Counted from the first letter of the stretch, positions 41,062-51,984 are shown. The stretch is DNA of 64,000 nt from Micromonospora rhizosphaerae (GCF_900091465.1 NZ_FMHV01000002.1:3782001-3846000); one strand, 5' to 3'. The notes: a model not told the origin generated them from the letters alone. Made by a program: numbers and translations.

Positions 41062-43099
41062 GGCCCCCGCGCCCCCGGCCGCACCGGAGATCCCGCCCCC
41101 GCCCGTCTTGCCCCCGGCGAGCCTGTGGCGGTCCGAGCTGCGCCGGCTGCTCGAGGTGATCGCGCTGGTCGGGCTGGTGGTCACCCAGCCACTGCTGGAC
41201 GTCCTCGGCCGCAGTCCCGACTTCTTCCTGTTCCACCGCGCCGGGCGCGGGGACATCCTGCTCCTGGTGGCGCTGATCGCGGTCGCGCCGACCGTGCCGT
41301 TCGCGCTGCTCGGCACGCTGAGCCGGCTGGCCGGGCGGGCCGCCCGGGCGGCGGTGCACACGCTGGTGGTCGGGCTGCTGCTGGCCGCCCTCGCCGTCCA
41401 GGTCGGGCGGCACACCACGCCGCTGCGGGGCGTACCGCTGCTGCTCGCCGCCGGCCTGGCCGGCGCGGCCGGGGCGGCCGCGCACCGACGGTGGCGGGGG
41501 CCGCGCCGGGTGCTGCGGGTGGCGGCGGTCGGGCCCCCGGTCTTCGTCGGGCTCTTCCTCTTCGCCTCGCCGGCCTCGGCGGTGGTGCTGCCGCGCGGCC
41601 ACGCCGGCGCCGCCGGGGTGGCCGGCGCGGGCGTCCACCCGCCGGTCGTCATGATCGTCCTGGACGAGTTGCCACTGGTCTCGCTGCTCGGCCCGGACGG
41701 CCGGATCGACGCCGACCGCTACCCGCACTTCGCCGAGCTGGCGCGGGGGTCCACCTGGTACCGCAACGCCACCGGGGTCAGCGGCTGGACCCCGTACGCG
41801 CTGCCGGCCATGCTCACGGGCCGCTACCCGGCAAAGCCGCTCGCCCCGCACTACTCGCAGTACCCGGACAACCTCTTCACCGCCCTCGGCGGCCTCTACG
41901 AGATCCGGGCGGAGGAGAGCATCACCCGGCTCTGCCCGCCCAGCCGCTGCGAGCAGCCGGTCAGCCCGGAGCAGGGGCTCGGCGTGCTGCTCCGGGAGAG
42001 CGGCAAGCTGCTCCGCCAGGTCACCGCCCCGGTGGACGGCCGGATCGATCCGGAGGACTCCTACCGGGAGCTGACCCGCGCGGAGGCCGGCCTGGACGCC
42101 GCCGAACCGGTCCCGGCCGACCCGAAGTTCCGCTGGGACACCCTCGACGACAACCAGCCGGCCCGGTTCACCAGCTTCCTGGCCGGGCTGCGCCCGTCGT
42201 CCCGACCCACCCTGCACTTCCTGCACCTGCTGATGCCGCACTCGCCCTGGGCGTACCTGCCGTCGGGGGCGCACTACGCGGCGCCGGAGGACCTGCCCAA
42301 CGACGGCGCCGGCTGGGTGGACCTGGCCCGCCAGCGGCACCTCGCCCAGCTCGGATACACCGACCGGTTGATCGGCGAGGTGCTGCGTACGCTGCGCGCC
42401 ACCGGCCTGTACGACCGGGCGCTGATCCTGGTCACCGCCGATCACGGGGTGAGCTTCACCAGGGACTGGCAGGGCCGGGGGATGGACGCGATCAGCCACG
42501 CGGCCGGCCAGGTCGCCTGGGTGCCGATGTTCGTCAAGGAGCCCGGTCAGCGCGCCGGACGGGTGGACGACCGCAACTGGGAGCACGTCGACCTGCTGCC
42601 CACCATCGCCGACGAGACCCACATGCGGATCCCCTGGCGGATGGAGGGGCGGTCCGCCCGGCAGCCCCCCCGCAGGCAGACCGACAAGCGCTTCTACGAC
42701 CGCCCCGGCGAGCCCGTGATCTTCCCCGGCGGGGTGCCGTCGCGTCCGGCCTGGCCCGCCCCGAGCCCCCTGGTCGGCACCCGGGTCGGGGACCGCCCCA
42801 GCGGCGGTACGGCCAAGGTGGCGAACCTCGACGCGTTCCGCGCCGTCGACCCGGCCCACGGCGAGCTGCCGGCCCTGGTCTGGGGCACCCTGCCCGCCTC
42901 GGTCCCGGACGGGACGATGCTGGCCGTGGCGGTCAACGGCACGATCGGCGCGGTCGTCCCGGTCGTCCCGCGCGACGAGGGCGGCCGACGGTTCGCCGCC
43001 CTCCTCCCCGACGACCGGCTCTTCACCGCCGGTGCCAATCGCCTCGACGTCTACCAGGTGGGCGCCGACGGCGCGCTGCGCCGCCTCACGCTCTCCTGA
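41054..43099 (+). CDS. membrane sulfatase/alkaline phosphatase-fold enzyme
   Basis: Protein of 681 residues, GTG 41054, overlapping the methyltransferase stop by 8 bases. About five N-terminal membrane segments (residues 33-180) are followed by a periplasm-side catalytic domain. Metal residues are Asp204 (VMIVLDELPL) and Asp463-His464 (TADHGVSF), with Thr246 in GWTPYALPAMLTGRYP as the likely nucleophile, as in lipoteichoic acid synthases. HLLMPHSPWAYL is the other conserved site. It may transfer a phospho- or sulfo-group onto a surface glycan. The C-terminal 100 residues form a separate beta domain. Confidence 0.82.
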   Translation: MAEAPAPPAAPEIPPPPVLPPASLWRSELRRLLEVIALVGLVVTQPLLDVLGRSPDFFLFHRAGRGDILLLVALIAVAPTVPFALLGTLSRLAGRAARAAVHTLVVGLLLAALAVQVGRHTTPLRGVPLLLAAGLAGAAGAAAHRRWRGPRRVLRVAAVGPPVFVGLFLFASPASAVVLPRGHAGAAGVAGAGVHPPVVMIVLDELPLVSLLGPDGRIDADRYPHFAELARGSTWYRNATGVSGWTPYALPAMLTGRYPAKPLAPHYSQYPDNLFTALGGLYEIRAEESITRLCPPSRCEQPVSPEQGLGVLLRESGKLLRQVTAPVDGRIDPEDSYRELTRAEAGLDAAEPVPADPKFRWDTLDDNQPARFTSFLAGLRPSSRPTLHFLHLLMPHSPWAYLPSGAHYAAPEDLPNDGAGWVDLARQRHLAQLGYTDRLIGEVLRTLRATGLYDRALILVTADHGVSFTRDWQGRGMDAISHAAGQVAWVPMFVKEPGQRAGRVDDRNWEHVDLLPTIADETHMRIPWRMEGRSARQPPRRQTDKRFYDRPGEPVIFPGGVPSRPAWPAPSPLVGTRVGDRPSGGTAKVANLDAFRAVDPAHGELPALVWGTLPASVPDGTMLAVAVNGTIGAVVPVVPRDEGGRRFAALLPDDRLFTAGANRLDVYQVGADGALRRLTLS

Positions 43100-43306
43100 A
43101 CGCCGGCGCCCCTTTTCGGTGCTTCCGTCCCGCCCCGGTCCACCGCCGGGGTGGGCCGGTTTCCACCGGGTTTCCGAGACAGCAAGTCGGGAATCGGGTG
43201 ATGCATACCTCACCGAAGAACCACGACGAGCGGTGTCCCCGAGACCGTGATTACGGTAAAAGCGAAGGCAATTCAACGAAGATCTTGCCGGCGAAGCGAG
43301 GAACAC

Positions 43307-44590
<1,284 letters not shown>

Positions 44591-44606
44591 TCCCGACGCC
44601 AGCACG

Positions 44607-44646
44607 ACGAAGGCCGCAGGCCCCGCGCGGGGTCGGCGGCCTTCGT
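44607..44646 (+). terminator. terminator of the citrate synthase gene
   Basis: ACGAAGGCCGC (44607-44617) pairs with GCGGCCTTCGT (44636-44646); the loop contains a further short stem, CCCCGCGCGGGG. It starts 17 bases after the stop and separates the convergent M14 gene. Confidence 0.8.
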
Positions 44647-44672
44647 GCCGGGTGAACGTTCCCGGACCCGCC

Positions 44673-47495
44673 TCAGCCCACCAGCGAGCGGAGCGGAATC
44701 TGGTCGGCCCGAAGGGCGCGGACCAGGTCACCCAGGAACGGGTGCTCGTCGACCTGCAGGCCGTCCGGGTTGGGGATGACCAGGTAGGCCGAGCCGTCCG
44801 CCACGGAGACCCGGGCGGCGGGGGTGTATCGGCCCACGACCGCCTCGGCCCGGGCGAGATCGCCGGCCGCCACCTCGATGGTGATCGGCCGCCACTCGCC
44901 GCCCAGGTTCTCCGGGACCGGCGCGGCCGCCGCGGCCGCGCGGGCCGGATCGACGCCCACCGCCCGCTGCGGCGCGGTGCGCGCCGTCGGACCGGCGGTC
45001 GCGCCCGCCGACGGGTAGAGCAGCGCGTTGGCCACCAGGTGCAGACCGCTCTCGTTGTACGCCCGGAACAGCGGGTTGAACGCGAACAGCACCGCCCGGC
45101 CGGCGCCGGTCGGCTCGTCCACCAGGGCGACCGTTCCCCGCAGCAGGTCGCCGAGCAGGTTGTAACCGCTCACCCAGAAGGTGTCACCGGACGGGTAGCT
45201 GAGCACGTTGCTGCCGGTGGTGCTCGGGCTCAGGATCGGGTCGTTGTTGTTGTAGTCGAAGTCCGCAACCGGGCGGCCGAGCGCGATCGGGCTGTCGTGG
45301 TCAACGTCGACCCGCAGGTGTGAGCCGGGCACCTCGTACTCCGCCGGCTGCGTCGTCTCAGTGGTGGAGGTGAGGCCGGCAGCCCGGGCCATCCGGGTGC
45401 CCTCGTTGCGCAGGCCGATGTAGGTGTGGCCCTGGGCGATCCAGGTCCGCAGGTTGGCCTGTCCCGCGGCGGTCAGCCCACCGGTCGAGCTGCTGCCGTC
45501 CGGCACGAGCAGCACGGTGCGCTCGGTGAACGCTGGGGTGTTGTCGTTGATGTCGGCGCTGGTCACTGGTTTCAGGTCGAGGCCCCACCGCTTGCCGAGC
45601 ACGTACCGGGCCTCGCCGTGGGAGCCGGAGGTGGTGGAAATGCCGGTGCCCTGGAACAGCCCGACATCCGGCAGGTCGACCGGACTTCCGCTGGCCGCCT
45701 CCGCCTTCGGGGTCAAAGTCACCCCGAGGGACCTGGCAAGCCCGTCGAGCTCCGGGGTGAGGCTCTTCGCGGGGAACCCGACCACGCTGGTGGCCAGGTC
45801 GCGGACCAGCGGCACGCCCTGGCCGAGCAGCCGGAAGGTGAGCTCGGCCGCCGCGGCGGAGTCCAGCGGGTACGCGTACGAGCCCTTCGCCCCCGCCGCC
45901 GAGGTCTTGCCGCCGGAGATCTGCCGGACCAGCTGGGCCTGGGGCCGGACATCGTCCCCGGTGTAGATGGTGTCCACGCCCATCAGTAGCGGGTTGCTCC
46001 AGGCCGACACGTCGTAGAAGTAGGGGAACGGCACGTACGGGTCCTCGCCCATGATCGCCTGGATCCAGTGCTTCTGCGGCTGGTCCATGGGAATCCAGTA
46101 CGCGCCCACCGGCACAGTGAAGTCGGTCGCGGTGCGCCCGCCGAAGATTCGGGCGGTGGGCACCGTGGTCGGCTGGGTCACCTCGTACACCTCGACGTCC
46201 ATCCGGCGCAGCCGCTCGACCAGTTGGCGGGCGTCGGCGAGCTGCCGGTCGGGCAGCAGGAAGTACGACCGGATCTTGACGTCCGCCACCGGGAACTGGA
46301 CCGTGTTGGTGGGCTGGACCACCTCGTTCGGCTCGAGCGCGCCGGCCCTGCCCTGGGCCAGAGCGTCCGTCCAGATCTTGAAGTAGTCGGTCAGCACCTC
46401 GTGCTTGTTCGCGGCGGCCCAGCCGAGGGTCGCCCACTGCGTGTTGAACTGCTGCTGGACCCGGTCCTCGACTGCCGAGGAGCTGCCCTTCTCGAAGGTC
46501 ATGCCGGCCGCGCCGAAGCCGGCGGCCGGCACGGTGTCGCCGTAGCCCATGAAGAAGAGGTCGTACCTCGCATAGTTGAAAAAGCATTCGGTGGTGACGG
46601 TGCCGCCGCAGGCGCCGTTGTAGCCGAACCCGGCCTTGTTCGCCTCGCCGATGCGGTTGATCCAGTCGACGGCCTCGCTGGCGATCTCGTGGTGGATGGG
46701 GTCGGCGTTGGGCGGGAAGAAGTACTGCCGACCGCCCATCTCGTGCGCGTCGACGAAGACCTGCGGCGGGTACTGCCGCATGAGTTCGATCTTGCCGTCG
46801 GTCTCCTGCTGGGTGCGCGCGAACCAGTCCCGGTTCATGTCGAAGCCGAACTCGTTCTGGCGCCGGCTGGCGTCGCGGCCGTCCGGGTTCTGCGTCGGCA
46901 CGATGATCGTGACCAGGTTGTCGTTGCGCTCCGCCACGGCACAGGACAGCCCGGCGGCCAGCTCGTAGAGGGTCTTGAGTGCGGCGTCCGTGCCGCTCTT
47001 CTCGCCGCCGTGCACGTTCGCCGTCACCCAGACGATGGCCGGACGGTCGGTCGCGGTCTCGGCGGCCTTCTTCGCCGTGGTCCGGCGCGGATCCCGCAGG
47101 TCGCGGACGTCCGCGGCGATCTGCTGGAGGGCGCCCTGCTGGACGTGCCGCTCGTCGGAGACGATGGCGTACGGCAGCGGCTGGCCGAGGGCGCTCGTCG
47201 CCATGACGCCGGTGACCACCCGGTCGGAGGCGGCGTCGACGGCGGCCAGGTAGTTCCGGACCTCGTCGTTGGTGACGGGCCGCTGCTGGCCGACGCCGAG
47301 CGGAAAGCCGAGCACGGACTCGGGATCCGGCACGGTGGACAGTCGGGCGGCCGGGTCGCTGCTGCAGTTCGGGGGCGCTGCTCCGGCCGGGGCGCCGTTG
47401 AGCAACGGGGCCATGCCCAGGAGCAGGACCACGGCCGCGCCGCTCGCCATTCGTCTCCGGGGGGTCATCCCGGACGGAGGTCTGGTCAGGCGCAT
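44673..47495 (-). CDS. secreted M14 family zinc carboxypeptidase
   Basis: Protein of 940 residues, ATG 47495 preceded by AAGGAGG. A signal peptide ends near residue 40 (PAGAAPP). The zinc ligands are His162 and Glu165 (VHGGEKSG) and His251 (VDAHEMGG). Glu335 in GMTFEKGSS is the likely catalytic acid. The rest, residues about 400-940, is a large beta-rich region with a glutamine-amidotransferase-like section (STGGLTAAGQANL), a layout typical of actinobacterial secreted M14 proteins. It should remove C-terminal residues from peptides outside the cell. Confidence 0.88.
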   Translation of the reverse strand: MRLTRPPSGMTPRRRMASGAAVVLLLGMAPLLNGAPAGAAPPNCSSDPAARLSTVPDPESVLGFPLGVGQQRPVTNDEVRNYLAAVDAASDRVVTGVMATSALGQPLPYAIVSDERHVQQGALQQIAADVRDLRDPRRTTAKKAAETATDRPAIVWVTANVHGGEKSGTDAALKTLYELAAGLSCAVAERNDNLVTIIVPTQNPDGRDASRRQNEFGFDMNRDWFARTQQETDGKIELMRQYPPQVFVDAHEMGGRQYFFPPNADPIHHEIASEAVDWINRIGEANKAGFGYNGACGGTVTTECFFNYARYDLFFMGYGDTVPAAGFGAAGMTFEKGSSSAVEDRVQQQFNTQWATLGWAAANKHEVLTDYFKIWTDALAQGRAGALEPNEVVQPTNTVQFPVADVKIRSYFLLPDRQLADARQLVERLRRMDVEVYEVTQPTTVPTARIFGGRTATDFTVPVGAYWIPMDQPQKHWIQAIMGEDPYVPFPYFYDVSAWSNPLLMGVDTIYTGDDVRPQAQLVRQISGGKTSAAGAKGSYAYPLDSAAAAELTFRLLGQGVPLVRDLATSVVGFPAKSLTPELDGLARSLGVTLTPKAEAASGSPVDLPDVGLFQGTGISTTSGSHGEARYVLGKRWGLDLKPVTSADINDNTPAFTERTVLLVPDGSSSTGGLTAAGQANLRTWIAQGHTYIGLRNEGTRMARAAGLTSTTETTQPAEYEVPGSHLRVDVDHDSPIALGRPVADFDYNNNDPILSPSTTGSNVLSYPSGDTFWVSGYNLLGDLLRGTVALVDEPTGAGRAVLFAFNPLFRAYNESGLHLVANALLYPSAGATAGPTARTAPQRAVGVDPARAAAAAAPVPENLGGEWRPITIEVAAGDLARAEAVVGRYTPAARVSVADGSAYLVIPNPDGLQVDEHPFLGDLVRALRADQIPLRSLVG

Positions 47496-47591
47496 CGTGA
47501 TACCTCCTTCTTTCCCGTCGTCGGGAAATCAATCAAGGTGAATCGAAGCCTATGGCCCGCGGAATCTTGCGGTCGAGATGCGACGCCCCAT

Positions 47592-48308
47592 TCAGTGCGC
47601 CCGGTCCCCGCCCTCGCCCGCGGTCGTGGGCAGGTCGCCGAGGACCTGGTTGATGATGTGGATCCGGGCGTGGGTCGCCCGGTAGTCGGCGCACACGGTG
47701 TCCGCCCGGCCGGCGAGGCGTGCCGCCGCGCCCTGCCCGCTGACCGTGACCCTGGTGCCGCCGAGGGTGGTGACACCACCGGCGGCCACCAGGTCCGACA
47801 ACGAGAGCGACCCGGCGACAAGGTGCTCCCGGAGCAGATAGCGCAGCTCGTCCTTGCGGACCAGGAGCAGCTCGTCCAGGTTCTCCTCCGAGAACTTGGC
47901 CGCGAACGCGTCGTCCGTCGGGGCGAGGATGGTCATCCCGGACGTGTCGCGCAGGTCGGCGGCCAGCCCGGATGCCCGCACCGCTGCCTCGAAGGTGGTG
48001 AGCACGGGCAGCCACTGCAGGGCCTCGTCGGCGGGTTCGCCGGCGAGCGAGTCCGGGTTGCCCGGGTCGGTGCCGGAGGGAAGAAGGTCGCACAGGGGTC
48101 CGCTCACGCCGGCCGAGACCGGTGCGGTGGCGGCGGCGTCGGCCGCCCGCGGCCGGGCGTCGGCACCGGTGCCGGAGCAGCCGGCGACGGCACTCACCAG
48201 GGACAGGGCCGCGGCGAGCGCCGTCGCCCGGAGCCGAACTCGACCGAGCGGTCGCGGGCGCGGGGGGAGGGTTTCGGGTCGGTGAGACGGGACGGCGGGC
48301 TCGGCCAC
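47592..48308 (-). CDS. fasciclin-domain lipoprotein
   Basis: Lipoprotein of 238 residues. GTG 48308 has a GGAG box 6 bases upstream; GTG 48320 is an alternative. The signal peptide ends SAVAGC (lipobox, lipidated Cys about residue 44). Residues 100-235 form a FAS1 domain: TTFEAAVRASGLAADLRD and MTILAPTDDAFAAKFSEEN with the end TVCADYRATHARIHIINQVL. FAS1 domains mediate adhesion or binding at the cell surface. It lies between the two M14 carboxypeptidase genes on the same strand, 76 bases from the next. Confidence 0.82.
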   Translation of the reverse strand: MAEPAVPSHRPETLPPRPRPLGRVRLRATALAAALSLVSAVAGCSGTGADARPRAADAAATAPVSAGVSGPLCDLLPSGTDPGNPDSLAGEPADEALQWLPVLTTFEAAVRASGLAADLRDTSGMTILAPTDDAFAAKFSEENLDELLLVRKDELRYLLREHLVAGSLSLSDLVAAGGVTTLGGTRVTVSGQGAAARLAGRADTVCADYRATHARIHIINQVLGDLPTTAGEGGDRAH

Positions 48309-48384
48309 GGCGATCTCCACGTGCGGGTGAGGGTCGTACCGGCAGATCCGGCGGGCCTGGCCTGCCGGTACGACGATCAGCGGG

Positions 48385-50502
48385 TCACAGGCTCGCGCAC
48401 TGGCCGGTCTTCGGGCCCTGCACCGAGTTGGACAGTCCGAGGTTGACCGGTGCGGAACTGTTGCCGTCACAGCGCAGCGGGCCCGCCACGGTGTTGGCGG
48501 CCACCAGGGGCTCGTCACCGCCGGTGTCCGACACGTCGACCGGGCCGGCGACCGTGGCGTCGACGACGACCACGGGACCGCTGGTTCCCTCGATCCGTAC
48601 CGGCCCCTCGACCGTGCTGTCGGTCAGGAAGACACCCGCGGCGTCGGTGGCCTCCACCGGGCCGCCCAGCGACGAGCCGGTCGCGATCAGGGTGCCACCC
48701 GGCCGGACCCGTACCGGGCCCGACACAAACGCCTCCCGCAGACACGTCACACCGGACACCACCAGTGCGCCGTCGTGCTGGCCGGTCACGGTCGGGTACA
48801 CCCGCTCGGCGTCGACCAGTCCCTCGACCGCCTGCCCGTCGAGCAGCAGGGGGATCAGCCCCCGCTCGGGCTGAGCCAGCGGAACGACGTACCCGTCGGA
48901 GACCTTGACGACCTTCCAGCCGTGGGCGGCGAGGCGCTCGGCCACGGTGGTGCGCAGGTTGGCGGGACCGTCGGTGCGTGCCCCGGTGTACTGCTCCTCG
49001 GTTAGTTTGTACGCGCACGGCGGGTCGTTGAGGATCCGCTCGTCGCCCGGGGCGTCGAGCGGCGGCGGGCTCTCGCCCGGGTGCGGCGCCGGGTACGCCT
49101 CGATCGGTCGGGACCCGCGGAAGACGATGCGGCCGGTGTTCGAGACCTGGAAGGTGATCGCCTCCGCCCTCGCCTCGCTGATCTCCTTCAGATTCGCGTG
49201 GTGGTAGTCGAGGAACTGGTTGAAGGTCCACAGTGCGGAGTACGCCTTGCGCCGCCGGTTGTTCGCCGTGTTGCCCTCGTCCGGCCGGGTGGCGCCACCG
49301 GCGCTGCGCAGCTCCAGCAGCGAGTTGACGACGTTCTTGAGGCCCAGCGTGTTACGGAGGATCGTCTCCTCGCTCAGGCCGACGTTCCCGCCACCGGTAC
49401 AGCCGTAGGGGCACGGCCACCAGCCCGCCTTGGCGCCCTGCTCGTACATGTGGCCTTCGATCATCCGCTGCGACTCGTCGAAGATCGACTGGGCGACGTT
49501 CTGGTGCCGGGGCGGCAACATCGGCAGGTCCCCGGCGTTGGAGTTACCGAACTCGTGCCCGTCGTAGCCGGCCACCGGGCGGTACTGGCGCAGCATGTTC
49601 ACCAGCGCGAACGTCTCGGGCTGACGGATCAGCGAGTAGTCGCGGTTCAGGTCCTGGCCGGTGGAGTTGCCCCGGGTGTTGGCCGCCCGGCCGTCGCCGT
49701 TGATGGTGGGCACGATCAGCACGGTGGTGTGCGACAGCAGGTCGAGCGTCCTGGCGTCGGTGCTGAAGGCCAGCTTCCGGGCCAGGATCAGGCAGGCCTC
49801 CCGGTCGCCGGGCTCGTTGCCGTGCACGTTGCAGTTGATCAGCAACGGCGACGTTGCGGCCACCGCCTCGGGGGTGGCCGGCGGCGCGGGATGGCCGATG
49901 ACGAACATGTTGATCGGCCGGCCCAGCACGGTCCGGCCGATCTCCACCACTCGAACGCGATCGCTCAGCTCGTCGATGGCCGCGGTGTAGGCGTACTCGT
50001 CGACGTCGCTGGTGTACTGCGCGGCCAGCGTGGTCTCCCACTGGGTGCGCAGGTTCTCGCCCGGCACGTCCGGGTCGCCCCACGGCGCTGAGGTGGTGCC
50101 GCTCACCGGCTCCGAGTACGGCTGCGCGGTGGTCCCGAGGCGGGCGCGCACCCGCCACTGGAACCGGGCCCCGGGGTTGAACCCGGCATCGGCGAAGGTC
50201 GGCGAGGAGTTGTTGACCTGGCGGTTCGGGCGCCAGACGCCGGTGATCACGGACGGGCCGGTGGCCGAGCCGTCCGCGGCGACCGGGGTGCGTTCGATCT
50301 GGTAGTCGGTGGCGCCGTCGACCGGGGTCCAGGCGAGCGTGGCGTAGCCGTCGCTCTGCGCGACCGTGAGGCCCTGAACCTGATTCGGCTCCGCCTGCTG
50401 CGACGCGGCCGGTTCGCCCTGCGCCGGCGCGGGCACCGTGGCCGCCGCGAGCGTGGCCGCGAGCAGGACCGAGAAGATGGCCGTTGTCCGTCTGTCTGCC
50501 AT
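48385..50502 (-). CDS. secreted M14 family zinc carboxypeptidase with FN3 domain
   Basis: Protein of 705 residues, ATG 50502 after TTGGAG. A signal peptide ends near residue 30 (APAQGEPA). Residues 40-135 form a fibronectin type III domain (GLTVAQSDGYATLAWTPVD). Zinc ligands: His227 and Glu230 (CNVHGNEPG) and His316 (YDGHEFGN). A C-terminal region from about residue 560 contains repeated beta-helix-like units (GPVRVRPGGTLIATG, EGPVRIEGTSGPVVV). Its partner M14 gene at 44673-47495 differs in domain layout. Function: extracellular peptide trimming. Confidence 0.87.
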   Translation of the reverse strand: MADRRTTAIFSVLLAATLAAATVPAPAQGEPAASQQAEPNQVQGLTVAQSDGYATLAWTPVDGATDYQIERTPVAADGSATGPSVITGVWRPNRQVNNSSPTFADAGFNPGARFQWRVRARLGTTAQPYSEPVSGTTSAPWGDPDVPGENLRTQWETTLAAQYTSDVDEYAYTAAIDELSDRVRVVEIGRTVLGRPINMFVIGHPAPPATPEAVAATSPLLINCNVHGNEPGDREACLILARKLAFSTDARTLDLLSHTTVLIVPTINGDGRAANTRGNSTGQDLNRDYSLIRQPETFALVNMLRQYRPVAGYDGHEFGNSNAGDLPMLPPRHQNVAQSIFDESQRMIEGHMYEQGAKAGWWPCPYGCTGGGNVGLSEETILRNTLGLKNVVNSLLELRSAGGATRPDEGNTANNRRRKAYSALWTFNQFLDYHHANLKEISEARAEAITFQVSNTGRIVFRGSRPIEAYPAPHPGESPPPLDAPGDERILNDPPCAYKLTEEQYTGARTDGPANLRTTVAERLAAHGWKVVKVSDGYVVPLAQPERGLIPLLLDGQAVEGLVDAERVYPTVTGQHDGALVVSGVTCLREAFVSGPVRVRPGGTLIATGSSLGGPVEATDAAGVFLTDSTVEGPVRIEGTSGPVVVVDATVAGPVDVSDTGGDEPLVAANTVAGPLRCDGNSSAPVNLGLSNSVQGPKTGQCASL

Positions 50503-50627
50503 GGAAGCTCCAAGAACAGGTGGGATGGCACGGGTGCGGACAGCAGACGTCAGCTGGACCGTCCATGGTCAACGGTCCGGGATTTCTTGAGGATCATTTG
50601 AGACTTCCGCCCGAGGGGAGCGAGGGG

Positions 50628-51284
50628 TCAGCCGGCCCGCAGTCGGTAGCCCACCCCGCGGACGGTCTGCACCATGCCGGCATCGTCGAGCTTGCCCCGC
50701 AGCGCCGCGACGTGGACGTCGAGCGTGTGCCCGACGGCCCAGGTGGTCTGCCAGATGTCCATCAGCAGCCGTTCCCGGGGCACGACCGTACCCGCCTGCC
50801 GGGCCAGCGCCAGCAGCAGGTCGAACTCCTTGCGGGTCAGGCTCACCTCCCGGCCGGCCACCCAGACCCGCCGCGCGTTCAGGTCGATGCGCAGGTCGCC
50901 GACCTCCATCATGGTCTCGGTCCGGGCGGCCCGGCCCGCCCTGCGCATCACCGCCTCGATCCGGGCCTGCAGCTCGACCATCGAGAAGGGCTTCACGACG
51001 TAGTCGTCGGCGCCCGCCCGTAGCCCGGCCACCCGGTCCCACTCTTCCGACCGGGCGGTCACCGCGATGATGCCGACGTCCTCGTCCTGCCGGCGGATCT
51101 GCCGGCACACCGCCAGGCCGTCCTGGTCCGGCAGGTTGAGGTCGAGCAGGACGAGATCGACCGGCCCCGCCTCGACCGCCTCGGCCGCCGTCGTCGCCCA
51201 GACGACCGCGTGGCCCCGGCGGCGCAGCGCCGACGAGAGCACGGACGCGACGCGCAGGTCGTCCTCCACCAGAAGCACCCGCAC
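50628..51284 (-). CDS. OmpR/PhoB-family response regulator without an adjacent kinase
   Basis: Regulator of 218 residues; GTG 51284 follows GAGGAG at 6-base spacing, better than the frame up to 51341. The receiver has VRVLLVEDD, phospho-acceptor Asp48 in LVLLDLN and the lysine in YVVKPFSMVELQ. The winged helix has LTRKEFDLLLALARQAGTVV and WAVGHTLDVHVAALRGKL and ends GVGYRLRAG. No histidine kinase lies in the neighbourhood, so it is an orphan regulator. It is upstream of the M14 gene on the same strand by 125 bases and may control the peptidase-fasciclin cluster. Confidence 0.9.
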   Translation of the reverse strand: MRVLLVEDDLRVASVLSSALRRRGHAVVWATTAAEAVEAGPVDLVLLDLNLPDQDGLAVCRQIRRQDEDVGIIAVTARSEEWDRVAGLRAGADDYVVKPFSMVELQARIEAVMRRAGRAARTETMMEVGDLRIDLNARRVWVAGREVSLTRKEFDLLLALARQAGTVVPRERLLMDIWQTTWAVGHTLDVHVAALRGKLDDAGMVQTVRGVGYRLRAG

Positions 51285-51445
51285 CGGCGTCTCCTCGGAC
51301 CTCGTCCCACCAGGCTTTCTGCGAGTCTGTCCGATGGACACCGGCCGGGGCGGTCGCCCGAAAAGCGTGTGTCGGCGGATGAAAGCCGCAATCTTGACGG
51401 TCCTCTCGCAGCTGGCAACTATCGAGCGAGGGGTCTGGCATCGAC

Positions 51446-51946
51446 GTGAACCAGCTGAAGCGGCTCCGGTCCGCGGAGAAGGCGAAGGCGGCGGCGGATG
51501 CCCGACGCCTCCGGGCGGTGGCCCGGTCCCAACGGCGGCTGAAGCCCGGCCCGGATTTTCTGGCGCGTAGTCGGCGCGAGCTGGATCGCGCCTTCCGTAG
51601 GGAGATGCCGGACGCCGCCGAATACTTCGCCGCCGCCGAGGAGGCCTTCCGGCGGGGCCTGCGCGGACACCGGGCGGCCCTGAACGTGCTCGCCACGGCC
51701 CCGCCCGTACTTCAACTCGGGCAATGACTTCCTCGTGTACGACGAGCTGAACTTACGCCCCACGTCGCCTACGACTCGTTCCGGGTTTCCGCCAACGGTG
51801 TGGCGGTGTTCGAGGTCGGCCTGCGGGTGCACTACGGCGGGTACGACGGCGGCGGCGCGGGCGACTTCAGCCCCGGGGACTTCCGGGTCGTCTGCCCCTA
51901 CGTGCAGCTCGAGTTCGCGACCGCCCCACCGGTGGTGCGTCCCTGA
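51446..51946 (+). pseudogene. frameshifted gene, unknown function
   Basis: GTG 51446 starts 93 codons with MNQLKRLRSAEKAKAAADAR and GLRGHRAALNVLATAPP, ending at TGA 51725-51727. The neighbouring frame then reads YFNSGNDFLVYDELNLRP (51708-51760). The original frame continues with HVAYDSFRVSANGVAVFEVG and ends VQLEFATAPPVVRP at 51946. All three pieces have normal G/C third positions, so they are parts of one gene of about 165 residues with two compensating indels, near 51690-51705 and near 51760. It has been either damaged or misassembled. Confidence 0.7.
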
Positions 51947-51957
51947 CGCCACCGGCA

Positions 51958-51978
51958 GGGCGGTCTTCCCGACCGCCC
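51958..51978. terminator. hairpin between convergent genes
   Basis: GGGCGGTC (51958-51965) and GACCGCCC (51971-51978) form an 8-bp stem with the loop TTCCC. It lies between the frameshifted gene and the GT4 gene ends. Confidence 0.6.
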
Positions 51979-51984
51979 GCCGCG

